DNA of 64,000 nucleotides. Origin: Odiellus spinosus. Taxonomy: Eukaryota; Arthropoda; Arachnida; Opiliones; Phalangiidae. Shown here one piece after another: positions 24,201 to 33,730 of the stretch. Below the pieces are notes generated by a model. It saw only the letters and a list, made by a program, of their open reading frames with translations, ran no database searches and had not been told where the DNA came from. The DNA is taken from NCBI GenBank assembly GCA_963920705.1, contig OY987226.1:498501-562500 (forward strand). Reading direction: 5' to 3'. Position numbers and translations under genes: made by a program. Position 1 is the stretch's first letter. Each line of letters opens with the position of its first letter.

Positions 24201-27200
24201 ATCGTTATGGAATTGATAAAAATGCACTCTTTGTTCGGCTGCATTCTCCCTTTAATAAGAATATTTTTTAAATAGTAGAATCAATATAATTTTCCTTTAT
24301 TTTCCTTTCCACCCGCCCTTTAATCGTTTCATTTTATTCTAGACACGAATTTGAATCGGAGACTTAAAAAATTGGTCGCTGCGTGTACGCGCGTACCCAT
24401 TTCTGTCCGCGTTACGCTTTTCCTTTTCACTCGTTAACAAGATCTCTAATTAGAAAACCGAAATCTCTAGTTTTTTCGCCTTATTAAAAATATTTGTACG
24501 GAAGCCGCGGGTCAGACGCGTTTTTCCTAATTGTTTTAATTTTCTATAAAGTCTAAACTTCATTTCACTTTTAAAGTAAAATAGGAAACCCTTTTGTTCC
24601 TCGATATCTAGAAAAAAAGTTAGAGAAAAGGCTTCGAAGCGCGAAATGCCGCTCTCTAGAGAGATAGGGACGGAGAGAGTAACTTATATAATTAGAGTTC
24701 ATTCTACCGTTCAGCCAAGAAAAAAAATTAATCACCTTGTAGTAAAGGCGAACCTTAATAAGCTAGCTTTTGTGTGGGAAAATCCCTGGAATAAGAATTT
24801 ATTTTGCATATCACGCTGAGTTTTGGTCGATACGCCGACTGATTTCAAGGACGAAATCGAAAGATCAAGGCTTTTTTTTATTATTATCGAATGGTGTGAA
24901 CGATTTACGCGTTTAAACAAATCGAGATAATATTACTACAATTATCGCAATTTTCTAGATTTTTCTAGAATTTTTACGGAATTTTCTAGAGCTTTCCCAT
25001 TATTTCTATAACTTTCAAGCGCTTGTAGAGACCGCTCCAGATTTTTCTAGAATTTTTACGGAATTTTCTAGAACTTTCCCATCCTTTCTATAACTTTCAA
25101 GCGCTCGTAGAGACCTCTACAGACTTTTCTAGAACCTTCTAGAACATTCTATAAAACGTTACGGACGTACAAACTGTATATTATCAGCGTTTCACGATGC
25201 AAATCTTGTTTTTTTCGAACCTGAATCTCCTTCTAGGTATTGTTCAGTTCCGCTGGCTATACTGGTCGGCTTAGCTGGATTTCTAGAGTAATCAGGCTTT
25301 TACTCCCCATATAAGAGCCATTGATCAATATCATTGGCCGCTATTGCTTATACGAATCCAGCTAAGCCTATTTTTATGTTAAGTTTAAAATTTTTGCCGG
25401 ATCGTCGTAACGGGGCAAATATATTCGTTCCTTGGCCACTCCCGTTAGCAATGTCAATTTAAGAGATCCAATAAGATATTTATAAAGTTTGGGATATTTA
25501 CTTATTTACGATTTCCTGATAGCGTAAAATAATTTCAATAAAAATAAGGACAAATACATGAAACTCTGATTGATAAAAAAATAATTACCAGGTCATAAAA
25601 GGTCTCTCAATTCTTACCATCTCGAAATATTGGCACTTTTAAAGGCGTAATTGTAGTTTTGACGGGTTTGTCGGTGAAATCTAGGACGACGCTCGATTTG
25701 GCGGTTGCCGTCACCGTTCCTATTATGGGTATCGTTACTGCCTCCCCTTGACGCGAAACTTGGATTCTTTCGGATTCGCTCGAAGATAATCCGTCACGAG
25801 TTTGACCGGTGGTTGGTGAGTTCGTGAACAATGACGTCGTTGTTTTCGACGAGTTGAATAGCTTCGTTATATCGACAGGCTTTTCGCTCGTCGTCCCAAT
25901 TACGTCACTCGTCAAAACTCTCGTCTGTAAGGAAATGAAAGAGAAATTTGGAAGTTTTGAAGCAATTCATTACGAAGCTCTTTCGTTACATTTTGTCGCG
26001 ACCTTTTTCAACCATCGTTCATCTATTGTTTGGATTTTGATGGTTTGGAAGGTGGGCGAAGGTGGGCGCCAGCCCAACAGTTGTTTTTAATAAGCTACGG
26101 GGCCTTGTTTACTTTTTCAGAATCGAAGTAGAACAATTAAGGCTTCTTATACGAGATAAATAATAGTTTTAGTCTCATATTTATTGAAAAGTATTAAATC
26201 TTAGCCGGATTTGAATTTCCCCTACAGCAAAAGTCCAGAATTACGAAGCGTTACTCTGTCTAGTTACTATATTACTGACTCGGCATTCGGGCTATTTCCC
26301 GTACAACGCCAGAAAACACGTTTCTATTAACTGTTGACTTAGACAGTCTCACGGACATCGTCGAAGCTGTTCAGGTCCGTAGTAATTGAACAGTTATAAT
26401 TAAATAGTTTTATTGTAGTACAATTAGGTAGGCGTACAATTTTATTTTTAAAACCAGTCTTTATGGCTTCGAGGAGAAGAACCATTTTTCAAAAATAGGA
26501 CGATTTGTATTTAGATTTTCGAAACCTTTTTATAGAGGACCGGCTAAGCTAAGATCTCCGATGTTGAACCATCAAAATTTGAGTGCAGTTGCTTAACTGG
26601 CCACTCTAAATGTTTGGGGAATCTAGGCACCCTGTATTGAAGTCTCCATTCAAATAATTGTCTGTGAACTACTCCTTTAATAAACTTAGATGTATTCTCG
26701 CTACATCTATTTTCATTTAGGATTTTAACGCTTTGTTCTACGTTCAATTATACGTGATTGTAATTCGGTAGACGTTTTTAGACATTAACTCCTTCAATAA
26801 GAGCCATAAAACTCCCAAACATTTATTTCAACCAACCAAACCCTTTGGCAAGAAAGCGAAAATATCGATTAAGACTAATTGCGTAAGATAAAATGAAAAA
26901 AACTAATATAACTTTCATTTTAAATATGTGGGAAAACCCCTGGAAAATTATTATTCTAGACCTTGATCTCGTGATACTATAATTTGTTTAGTTAATAATC
27001 GCCTTGTCCTTTTTGGGTTTTTTTTTTTTTTTTTCTTCTAGAATTTCCAGATTTGAAATTAGTGTTCGACAGAAACAGGTACTTGTCACGCAAGTATTTC
27101 TTAATCGATTAATTAATGAAACGGTGAAATCAACCCGATCAATTTTTACTAGTTTTAGTAACAGTTCATACACCCTTTAATAATAAGTTAAAAATTCTAC

Positions 27201-27223
27201 TACATTAGCCGAGACTTAAAATT

Positions 27224-27258
<35 letters not shown>

Positions 27259-30200
27259 TGTGGGAAAGCCAAATTGTTCCGGCTCAGTGAACTCGAACTA
27301 CACTATGTCAGTCAAATATAATGATTGCGCGATTCCAATTTCGAGAAAGAAGCCACCCTTAGGGCAATTTAAAATGTAATATCATTACGTAGTATTAATT
27401 ATGGTTATATATTTTCAAGGGTTTCAATTTTCGAAGGCTTATTATTATACTACGATTGGAAAACGGATAACCTAATAATCTTTTAAAATGAAATGTTGGA
27501 ACAGGAAGCGATCTTTCTTGTTTCGTTGAAAACAATTTGGGTTCGAGTGATCGACTTTGAAATGATATTCGGAAATGAATTGAGTTAAAAAACGTAACCT
27601 AACCCTTTAACCTCGCCATAAAAATATATAACCATTGAAAGTCGATCAATTTTGCAAAAACACTTGCTAATTTCCTCTCCATCCTCCCTTTAAATGACAA
27701 GGCCCTTTAAATTTCGGGTTTTTTACCTCCCCGACTGAACTTTAGTTCAGGGGGAGGTGTTACACTGGTCGTGTCTGTGTGTCTGTCTGTGTGTGTAAGC
27801 GGATATCCTGTGTAAACGGAAGTCACGTGACCTAGCTCGTGGAGCCAAAAGTCTAGAGACGTAATCATACCAGCTTATCGTTCAATTCCGGGGAATTACC
27901 TCCTTTAAGCGTGGCTTGAGTTTCAAGTGTCGTGCAAAGACATACAACAGGACGTCTCCCATTGCACATCATCGCATTCCACCATCCACTTTACGGTCGA
28001 ACCTCGATGCTGAACAGCCGAAGGCGATTACAAGCAATGGGACGTCTCCCACTGTCATAATCACCTCCGACCATCCCCGCACCAAGGTCCAACCTCCAGT
28101 TTCCGATCTCAGCGTTCCATACTAGCGAGGCGTCCCCCACTAGTACAGTTCACATCAACCTTCCACTGACTCCAAACATCGCCCCACCAATGGGTAAATT
28201 GCGTCGCCAAGCGCCTAGAGATCAAGAATCAGCAAGACATTGAAAGGGGGGGGTTTTCCCCCTAACTTCATGGCCATCACGCACGGTTACTTCGATTAAT
28301 ATAGCCCTTCGAAAGGTTTATATAGTATCTTTTTGGAACGTATGCAAATTAGCCTCATGGGGTGATTTTGTTTGATATTGTTTAGGGAAATGAAACGCAA
28401 TATTAATTTATATTATAATTAAAAATATTAAAATGGTTCATCTTAATCTAATTAATTAGAAAGTCGAAAAATTAATTTATTTGAGAATTTATGCAAAAAT
28501 TTAAAGAAATTTGACCGATTAATGGCAGTTTTAGTTGGCAGCATGCGCCTAAGCTATTTTCCATATATATCATTTACTCGAAAAAGCAAAGGTATAACGG
28601 GCAGTATAGGCTTATCTCTGGTGCAAACTTGGGGTGGATTGAAGAACTTAAATAAAGGTGCGTTTACACGGGTATGGAAGATTGAAACAACATAATTTAG
28701 ATAAGAGATAAGACAATAATAACTTCGATTATACTCGGTGAATTTTTAACCAGTTCAAGGGGAATTGGTGTATAAGATTTGAAGCTGAGGCGGATTTATG
28801 CATAATGTTAAACCACTTAAGAAAAATGATAGTCGTGAAAACTCTCCTCGAACAGAAGTAGAGTAGGTTTCCAGTGTATTTGTGACACGTGTAAAATCGA
28901 GTTCGCCAGCACGCGAGTATGTGTAGACCACTAAATTTGAAGTCGGAAACCTCTTTACGCATGGAAAATATCAATGTGATTTTTTTTGATATTCTTGGGA
29001 GAATCAGCTTCATGTATGGGGAAATATCGTAATCTTCTGGCAAACTTGCAAACAGTGGCGTATTTGGTTTTAATTACTGGCACGGATTTTCAAATTAATT
29101 TTTTTATAATTTTCGCGCGTTTCGCAAATGTATTTCGTGCGAAATTGTGTACATGCGCAGAGCGAACCAGGTTAACGCGGATACACACAGACCTGTTTTT
29201 ACGCGTTTCACGCTCGTGAACTCATAGAAGTACCATTAGCACGCGCGAGCGAGGTGCAAACCACTCTAGAAAAATTTTGTACACCTGATTTGTACATTTG
29301 ATTGTCAGTGATTCCGAATCAATTCGCGTGATTCCGAATTGATTCGTGATTCGCGTGATTCCGAATCGATTCTCGTGATTCCGAATCGATTCGCGTGATT
29401 CCGAATCGATTCGCGTGATTCCGTATCGATTCGCGTGATTCCGTATCGATTCTCGTGATTCCGAATCGATTCGCGTGATTCCGAATCGATTCGCGTGATT
29501 CCGTATCGATTCTCCTGATTCCGAATCGATTCGCGTGATTCCGAATCGATTCGCGTGATTCCGTATCGATTCTCCTGATTCCGAATCGATTCGCGTGATT
29601 CCATTTAGTTTGTACACCTGATTCCAAGAGTGGTTTGCCCATTGCCCCTCGCGCGTGACCGTGAAAAGCGTGAAAATAGGTCTGTGTGAATCCGGCTTTA
29701 GTCATGCCACAATTAACAATTGACGAACTTTCTTAAACCGGATTGACATTGAAATTTCTCGTGTTTTAATAGTCATGTATGATATGGTTGACCCAAGAGT
29801 GAAATGTAGACAGAGTGAGGAAAAGAATCACGTGATTGGATCTCGTGATGACTGCTAGTTTTAGTTTCACACTTTTTCATACATGAATTTAATGTTAATC
29901 CCAATTAAGTATAATAGAACCAGGCTTTTAATGCCTACTGTCGTGTATTTCCGGTAACATTTTAGCTAGTGTGGAGTCACGTAAAATGACGTTTGTTTCA
30001 CAACTTGGTATATTTTTACTCAGGCCTGCCCTGTCAGAAAAAAAAAATATAAAAAATTTATGGTAGGGCCAAAAGAGAAACATCTATTCTTTACTCACAG
30101 CATTATCACCAAAAAACGTGTTTTTAGACGTAGGCTTATAAGGTATCTGTAGGTCGTGTAGCACCAAAAAGCGAAATTGTACGTCACAGTTCGTAGTTTA

Positions 30201-32894
30201 GCGTGTTATGCGGAAAGCTTATTCGTTAATTGTTTATTGAATATGTTTATTTACGGTTATATGACGATACCGAGGTCATAACTTGATTTTGATCAAATAT
30301 TTTGCCTAATGACGTTACTTGGTCTACAAATACTCTAGTTTTCTTAACGCCGATATGATTTTACTGAGGGACCTTGACCTTGCTTATCTAAATTTTAATT
30401 TATTGAACGTAAAATCGTTTCATTTCTTTTGAAATCTTCGACGAAGTTTGTTCTCTAGAGATTTGACTCGTTGAAATTTTAAATTAAGTTTCATTCGTTT
30501 GAATACAATTTATTGGTAAGGAAGTAATTTTGAATTTGAATCATTTATTTGATGCGTTTATTATTTGTTTGGACATTTTTGGTATATTTTCATTGACCTG
30601 AACTCTAATTTTTATTACTGAGTTGTGACTGAAATATTAGTTTGGAAATCAAAAGGTTTTTTTTTTCTGACTCATTTTTCTCTGTAGTAATTTTTTGTTT
30701 TCGTAAAAGAGTTATTAATGCCTACTGTCGTTTATTTTCGGTGATGTTTTAGCTAGTGTGTAGTCACGTAAAATAACGTTTGTTTCACAACTTGTGTTGT
30801 ATACTGAAGCCATGTATAGGTTCAATTTGATATAACATTTTGCCTTTTCACGTTACTTGGTCTACAAATACTCTACAACCGTCAAAATTCTGATATGGTT
30901 TTAAAAGAAGAACCTTGACCTTGTGTATTTAATCTCATATCGAGATTAAATGTTTTTCGCATCTAATTTTAATTGGTTTATCAATATGTTATTTGTATAG
31001 ATATTTTTTTTAAGATTTTATATTTTTTAGATTAAAATAAATTTATTATTCCAGAAGATTTTGTAGAATCTAGTTCTCAGGATTACCGGTGTTGAAAATT
31101 TATTTTGCTAATGTTATCTTGATGTCTGTGTTTTCTGCCCGCTATTTGGTAGTGATAAGATTAATATTTTTAATTTTAATTAATTGACTTATTTGGCGTT
31201 TATTTGATAATTTGCTTTACTTAAATTGTTCGTGTAAGGGCTATTTTACATATTACCAAAGATTGCTAATTTCAGTTGTCTTAATTCTGATTTTTTTGTT
31301 TTAATACTGAATTATGGACTGGATTATTTATCTTGAAATCTATGTGGTTATATCTTATTTATTTTCCTTTTTTTCTCTAGTTAGGTTTGGTTTTAAGTAG
31401 AGAATTATTTAGGGTTGTATTGGTATACTGAAGAAATGCATATAGGTTCAATGTGATATAATATTTTGCCTATTTCGCTGTTTCTTCTACTCATCCAATA
31501 CTCTACATTTCTTTTCATCTTTTATTTTAGGTAGGGTTAGGTTAGGTTAGATTACCTTAACGTCGGGGTCGGGGAGGTTATATTTTGGTTTCCCAACTTG
31601 TTTAAAGTTACAAAGACTAGTTAACGTACGCTTTAAGACACCAGTCCCGTTCTGGTTTTTGATTGGTCAATTAATTAAAATAAATTTCACTCCGCGGACA
31701 TTTGTAAAAAGTCAGTTTTTTATTGACCGTTAACTCGGAATCTCTCTGAGGAATTAGCGTTGAATCCTAAAAATTGGATCCTAAGGAGCAAAGTTATTAA
31801 TTATCAAAGATGTTCCAATAACGAACAATTTAAAAAATTATTTTATTTAGAAAAATAACAAATATAATTTCAACTTAAAACTTTAATTTTACGTTTTTTT
31901 TTTATTTATTTTTATATAACTTCTGACAATTTCATTCTCCTTCGCTGATCAGACAGAAGGAAGACCTTTACAAGGTCGGAAGCTTTCTAGCGTAGGTACT
32001 TTTTAATAATAATAATAACTTAACTCCTTTACCTACGTCAAAAATACCATGGATTCTAATTCTAGATAATTCAAAGTTAAAGGGAAACTTACGGAGCTTC
32101 TAAATAAATAAATAAATAATAATACAAAAAATATTTTCACGCTCAAAAGAATTTAAAATCCTTTTTACGAGAAAACTGTTAAATATTTTTGATTGAAATT
32201 TTGCGTAGACAATTTTAAGATCATAGTTTAGCTTTTGAAGGAATTTATTTTGCCGGGTGTCTTTAATAAAATGATCGAAAAAGAACACTAAGACTGATCC
32301 TATATAAAATTCAAAGTTGTTACGTCTAAGCTGCCTTCGCCTTGGGAATTTCCAATGTATTAGATAGGGAAAAGTTCGGCTTTCCATTCCCGAAAGCAAA
32401 GTCAAGCTTAAAAGCTTAATAAAGGGTTATTTATTACAACGAAAAACGTGACACGGCACTAATCATCAGTGTTCTGGGGTTAAGGATTGTTTGGGAATGA
32501 TTTGTTTCCCACTCTACCCAACTCTTTCCCCGGCGGCGGGTGGGCACGATGTAGGCCAGACGGTAACGGTTTTCCCATAATAGTCTAGGCTGCGCGCGTA
32601 AGGGAAGATGCTTTTAAAGGGGCAAATTCTAGAGCAGATCAATAACGACGCTAAAGATTGTAAACTTATAACTAAAACAAAATGTGGAATTTGAAACGTA
32701 AGGAACCTTTGAAAAATAGCTTATTTTAGCCAAAATATTTCGCGATAAAGACAAAGAATAAAGTAAAAACTTACCTTTGATGATTTCGTGACGTAGGAAG
32801 TATATCGCGATTCCTCCGTGTTTGCACTTAATTGACTATAAATTGATGGCAAAAGCATAACTCCTAGTAAAGTTTGAATTTTCATCGCGGGCAT
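11206..32894 (-). CDS. Secreted protein with 13 CUB domains (complete, 26 coding exons)
   Basis: Exons in transcript order: 32894-32775, 25924-25618, 23615-23298, 23239-23114, 22968-22708, 22363-22247, 21948-21697, 21615-21490, 20719-20444, 20382-19993, 19706-19272, 19128-18966, 18862-18576, 18503-18378, 18055-17792, 17209-17084, 16284-16003, 15941-15813, 15273-14749, 14422-14249, 14184-14050, 13981-13821, 13472-13292, 13225-13085, 12310-11996 and 11429-11206. All join in phase to 5,961 nt, about 1,986 aa. The protein has a signal peptide, a Ser/Thr-rich linker and 13 CUB domains. It has no transmembrane segment or catalytic domain, so it is probably a large extracellular binding protein. Each CUB typically has an N-half exon ending after the 'CG.LP' motif and a short C-half exon ending 'RQ..C'. 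I do not recognise a named orthologue. The exon 1 to exon 2 join (6.85-kb intron) rests on phase and signal peptide only. Confidence 0.85.
12400..12785. repeat. Family E minisatellite-bearing element, copy 1
   Basis: After 'CGTACACGACCTGGAAAACC' come degenerate units of about 27-40 bp built on 'AGGTCAGGG' and 'GGGAATTTAAAAATTGGCCC'. A right flank follows with 'GAGAAATGAAATATTTTGGT' and 'AAGGAACTGTTTA'. The same left flank, units and right flank recur at 50815-51215. It sits in the intron between CUB12 and CUB13. Confidence 0.75.
12955..13042. repeat. Family E fragment
   Basis: 'ACCTGGAAAAGTCAGGGAAA' followed by 'AAATTTGTACGAACCCTG'. A similar fragment is at 11780-11875 ('CCTGGAAAAGTCAGGGAATT' then 'GGTAACCCTG'). 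Confidence 0.65.
15521..15750. repeat. Family D dispersed repeat, reverse copy
   Basis: It starts 'CCTAATTCTGAACGCTTCTA' and ends 'TTTAATTAATTAGACCGTTT', the reverse complement of 5613-5838 over its length. It lies in the CUB gene intron between exons 15941-15813 and 15273-14749. Confidence 0.8.
15813..18862 (-). CDS. CUB domains 7-9
   Basis: CUB7 is exons 18862-18576 and 18503-18378, CUB8 18055-17792 and 17209-17084, CUB9 16284-16003 and 15941-15813. Signatures are CEYDYLLIEGERLCG, CTNDYLEVDNKRFCG and CYEDYVEINGVRYCG. The C-halves end KIKQLPC, RIRQIEC and TYRQIQC. CUB7 begins in phase 2, matching the phase 2 donor at 18966. The intron between CUB8 and CUB9 contains the 33-bp minisatellite (16480-16935). 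Confidence 0.85.
16480..16935. repeat. 33-bp minisatellite, about 12 units
   Basis: The unit contains 'AAATTTCAGGGAAATATTTG' and 'TG(T/G)(G/A)GAAAATATTT'. It repeats every 33 bp, so it stays open in several frames as an 11-residue repeat. It lies in a CUB gene intron and begins next to 'GGACCTGGAAATTTCAGGG', which links it to family E. I do not regard the open frames as genes. Confidence 0.85.
18966..20719 (-). CDS. CUB domains 4-6, with linker introns lost
   Basis: Exon 20719-20444 is the N-half of CUB4. Exon 20382-19993 joins the C-half of CUB4 to the N-half of CUB5. Exon 19706-19272 joins the C-half of CUB5, a Thr/Pro linker (TTTTPAPSIST) and the N-half of CUB6. Exon 19128-18966 is the C-half of CUB6 and ends in phase 2 inside a PTTSAVRRPTSTTPRP linker. 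Signatures are CQNDYLLVDGDDDKLCG, CQYDFLQVDNFKLCG and CVADYFEVDNNRFCG. The 33-bp minisatellite at 20830-21415 lies just upstream. Confidence 0.85.
20830..21415. repeat. Second 33-bp minisatellite, about 10 regular and several degenerate units
   Basis: The unit contains 'ACTGAAATTATAGGACAATA' and 'TAGGAGAATTACT'. It is degenerate at 20830-21100 and regular from about 21120 to 21415. It lies in the intron between CUB3 and CUB4. Both strands stay open as 11-residue repeats because the period is a multiple of three. Confidence 0.85.
21490..23615 (-). CDS. CUB domains 1-3
   Basis: CUB1 is exons 23615-23298 and 23239-23114, CUB2 22968-22708 and 22363-22247, CUB3 21948-21697 and 21615-21490. Signature pieces are CNYDYLAVAGRRFCG (CUB1), CIYDFFEINGERICG (CUB2) and CESDYLMIDGRRLCG (CUB3), each with a C-half such as GKGFWIEVKRRPGSC or RKGFHLRYRQLPC. 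CUB1 has a long acidic insertion (DEKSEERGRDDPGSSDS) before its third conserved Cys. A MITE-like element (22013-22207) lies in the intron between CUB2 and CUB3. Confidence 0.85.
22013..22207. mobile_element. MITE-like element with inverted ends
   Basis: The left end 'AAAAGTAAACA', 'CCCGTAG', 'TTAATACTAT' is mirrored at the right as 'ATAGTATTAAGCTACGGGG' then 'TGTTTACTTTT'. Length is about 195 bp with no coding content. A solo right end, 'TAATAAGCTACGGGGCCTTG', is at 26078-26115. Confidence 0.7.
23625..23765. repeat. Family D repeat, partial copy
   Basis: 'TAATTATCGCGGTTTTCTAA' then 'AGGGTCGTATCTTCTCCGGA' and 'ATCTACAAAATAAGCCCTT' match 5613-5838. It starts about 10 bp upstream of the CUB1 exon acceptor and may form part of the intron's 3' end. 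Confidence 0.7.
24237..24256. repeat. Dispersed repeat end (GCTGCATTCTCCCTTTAA)
   Basis: A copy of the roughly 20-bp motif also at 11535-11556 (reverse), 59199-59220 (reverse) and 61760-61780. TTAA at its outer edge in three of the four copies suggests an element terminus. Confidence 0.5.
24955..25190 (+). promoter_or_regulatory. Heat-shock-element cluster with TATA box
   Basis: Two tandem units of about 82 bp (24958-25039 and 25040-25121) each carry 'TTCTAGAA' and 'GGAATTTTCTAGA'. At 25128-25150 five alternating TTC/GAA pentamers stand in correct 5-bp spacing (TTCTAGAACCTTCTAGAA plus the next TTC), the classic binding site of trimeric heat shock factor. TATAAA follows immediately at 25150-25155, and an initiator-like 'ATCAG' about 30 bp later. 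This is the layout of an animal hsp promoter, but no hsp coding sequence follows. It sits inside intron 1 of the CUB gene, antisense to it. Confidence 0.6.
25197..25274 (+). CDS. Possible short frame downstream of the heat-shock-type promoter
   Basis: The first ATG after the TATA box, about 45 bp downstream, opens 25 codons (MQILFFSNLNLLLGIVQFRW and 5 more) before TAG. A donor-like CTAG|GTATTG after LNLLL could make it the signal-peptide exon of a longer gene. I see no matching exon downstream. It overlaps the start of an inverted-repeat element, so it may be fortuitous. Confidence 0.2.
   Translation: MQILFFSNLNLLLGIVQFRWLYWSA
25262..25385. mobile_element. Short inverted-repeat element (AGCTAAGCCTATTTT ends)
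   Basis: 'GGCTTAGCTGGATTT' at 25268 is mirrored by 'GAATCCAGCTAAGCCTATTT' near 25355-25375. The same terminus occurs at 48240-48405 as a pair and singly near 59335 and 59530. Confidence 0.55.
25618..25924 (-). CDS. Ser/Thr-rich linker exon of the CUB gene
   Basis: Acceptor 'TTTCCTTACAG' in phase 0 and donor GATG|GTAAG in phase 1. It encodes about 102 residues rich in Ser and Thr (for example SSKTTTSLFTNSPTTGQTR) with no cysteine. It is probably an extended, O-glycosylated spacer between the signal peptide and the first CUB. Confidence 0.75.
27230..27257. repeat. Poly(A) tract of 28 bp
   Basis: A homopolymer run inside CUB intron 1. It could be the tail of a retroposed sequence, but I see no recognisable body upstream. 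Confidence 0.5.
27725..27758. repeat. 34-bp hairpin palindrome
   Basis: 'ACCTCCCCGACTGAACT' pairs with 'AGTTCAGGGGGAGGT' with one internal mismatch and a two-base loop. A GT/CTGT-rich stretch follows (27769-27795). It may be the end of a non-autonomous element. Confidence 0.6.
27915..28140. repeat. Degenerate 3-copy tandem repeat, GC-richer block
   Basis: 'GGACGTCTCCCATTG', 'GGGACGTCTCCCACTG' and 'GAGGCGTCCCCCACTAG' recur roughly every 95 bp, each followed by a CATC/CCACC-rich segment. The open frame over this stretch is probably a by-product. Confidence 0.5.
29172..29697. mobile_element. Inverted-repeat element carrying an internal minisatellite
   Basis: The left arm reads 'CACACAGACCTGTTTTTACG' through 'GCGCGAGCGAGGTGCAAACC' to 'ACTCT' (29187-29270). 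The reverse complement of 29625-29695 gives the same order: CACACAGACCT, TTTTCACGCTTTTCACG, CACGCGCGAGGGGCAA, AAACCACTCT. Just inside the arms 'TTGTACACCTGATT' occurs at both ends, then the 20-bp array. I read it as one non-autonomous element of about 520 bp. Confidence 0.7.
29310..29602. repeat. 20-bp minisatellite, about 14 units
   Basis: The unit is 'CCGAATCGATTCGCGTGATT' with variants CCGTATCGATTCTC and CCTGATT. Higher-order alternation (CGAATCG, CGAATCG, CGTATCG) repeats every three units near 29461-29580. Open frames here are repeat by-products. Confidence 0.9.
29930..31515. repeat. Degenerate long-period repeats, T-rich
   Basis: 'AATGCCTACTGTCGT', 'TTTTAGCTAGTGTG', 'AGTCACGTAAAAT' and 'GTTTGTTTCACAACTTG' occur at 29931-30012 and 30717-30795. 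'GTTACTTGGTCTACAAATAC' plus 'CCTTGACCTTG' occurs at 30312-30380 and 30855-30925. 'TAGGTTCAAT(T/G)TGATATAA' occurs at 30817 and 31442. This looks like an old duplicated element; no coding content was recognised. Confidence 0.65.
32581..32645. repeat. Family A repeat, partial reverse copy
   Basis: 'AAGGGAAGATGCTTTTAAAG' followed by GGGCAAATTCTAGAGCAGAT is the reverse of the left end of the 36243-36390 copy. Confidence 0.65.
32775..32894 (-). CDS. Signal-peptide exon of the CUB gene
   Basis: ATG at 32894 (or the second ATG at 32885) opens MPAMKIQTLLGVMLLPSIY, a typical signal peptide, followed by SQLSANTEESR. The exon ends AAG|GTAAG in phase 0, matching the phase 0 acceptor at 25924. The frame stays open upstream to about 33020 without a better start, so I take that part as 5' leader. 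Confidence 0.7.
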
Positions 32895-33730
32895 ATTTTC
32901 GATTGTTTTTTTTTTAAATCGGATTGTTCTCGGGTCAAGCGGACACCCCTTGTTAGAGGGAATTAACAGACAATTAAAATTAACCAAATTTATTTCCGAC
33001 TCGTTTATTAAGAATCCCACGGGAGAATATATTCAAAAAAGCGCTTTATTATTATAGCAAAGTAGAATAAATGTGTCCAGTTTCTAAACGTTCTTCATCT
33101 TGTAAGAACTCGTTCTCTAAGAACTTTCTAACTTGGTTACGTGATCTTTTATTTATATTTTTGGCGGAAGACCATTCTCCGAAAAGATCTAGCCCTTTCT
33201 GTCAACCCCTTAATGCCCCCACCCAACAGATTCGTCTCACTAAAAATGGCTCTCTTGTCAAGCGGAACCATTTCTTCAGCTACTCTTCATAATATAATGT
33301 TAAAAGGGTTAGGAAAACACTCGTTCAATAATTTACCGCGCTTCCCAAACCTTTCCAGTCAGCTTGTCCATTTTTTGCAGATTTTTAATTATACGAAAAC
33401 GATATACTATAATTTCAAAATTATTAAAATGCGAATTATCTATTAGTTATTGTTTAATTGTAAGTTTAGGAAGCTTTATGAAAACAAATTATGTAGTCTG
33501 CTAAAAATAATTATCTTAAAGGCTTTAGCGCGATTTAAATCACTATTGGCTGAAGTTCGCGCCTTTTTTAAGGCAAAATTCAGCCAATTAGGAGTGAACT
33601 TGCTTCCATCTTTGTTTAAAATCGCGTAAATTATACGATCTCCGAATCTTTAATCTTCAAAACATATATTAATAAAATTAGGCCTCGCGTTAGGCTTAAT
33701 CGACGTTTGAATCCGCAACCCTACCAAAAT

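Larger units (their letters stand above)
25925..32774 (-). other. Intron 1 of the CUB gene
   Basis: This 6.85-kb intron joins the signal-peptide exon to the linker exon. It holds the poly(A) run, hairpin, tandem blocks and inverted-repeat element listed separately. A 67-codon minus-strand frame at 26544-26747 (FIKGVVHRQLFEWRLQYRV) has no splice context and is not called as a gene. A TTAGG-like run (GGTTAGGTTAG) is at 31541-31552. Confidence 0.6.

Noticed and set aside
26544..26747. 67-codon minus-strand frame with VVHRQLFEWRLQYRVPRF
   Set aside because: It looks protein-like but has no splice signals fitting the CUB gene phase and no recognised family. It may be a fragment of an old element.
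29222..29705. Three overlapping frames rich in ESRESIRNH/GITRIDS
   Set aside because: A 20-bp repeat read in three frames gives identical 20-residue peptides. This is repeat, not protein.
31541..31552. TTAGG-type run as possible interstitial telomere
   Set aside because: Only about two GGTTA units are present, too short to be meaningful.
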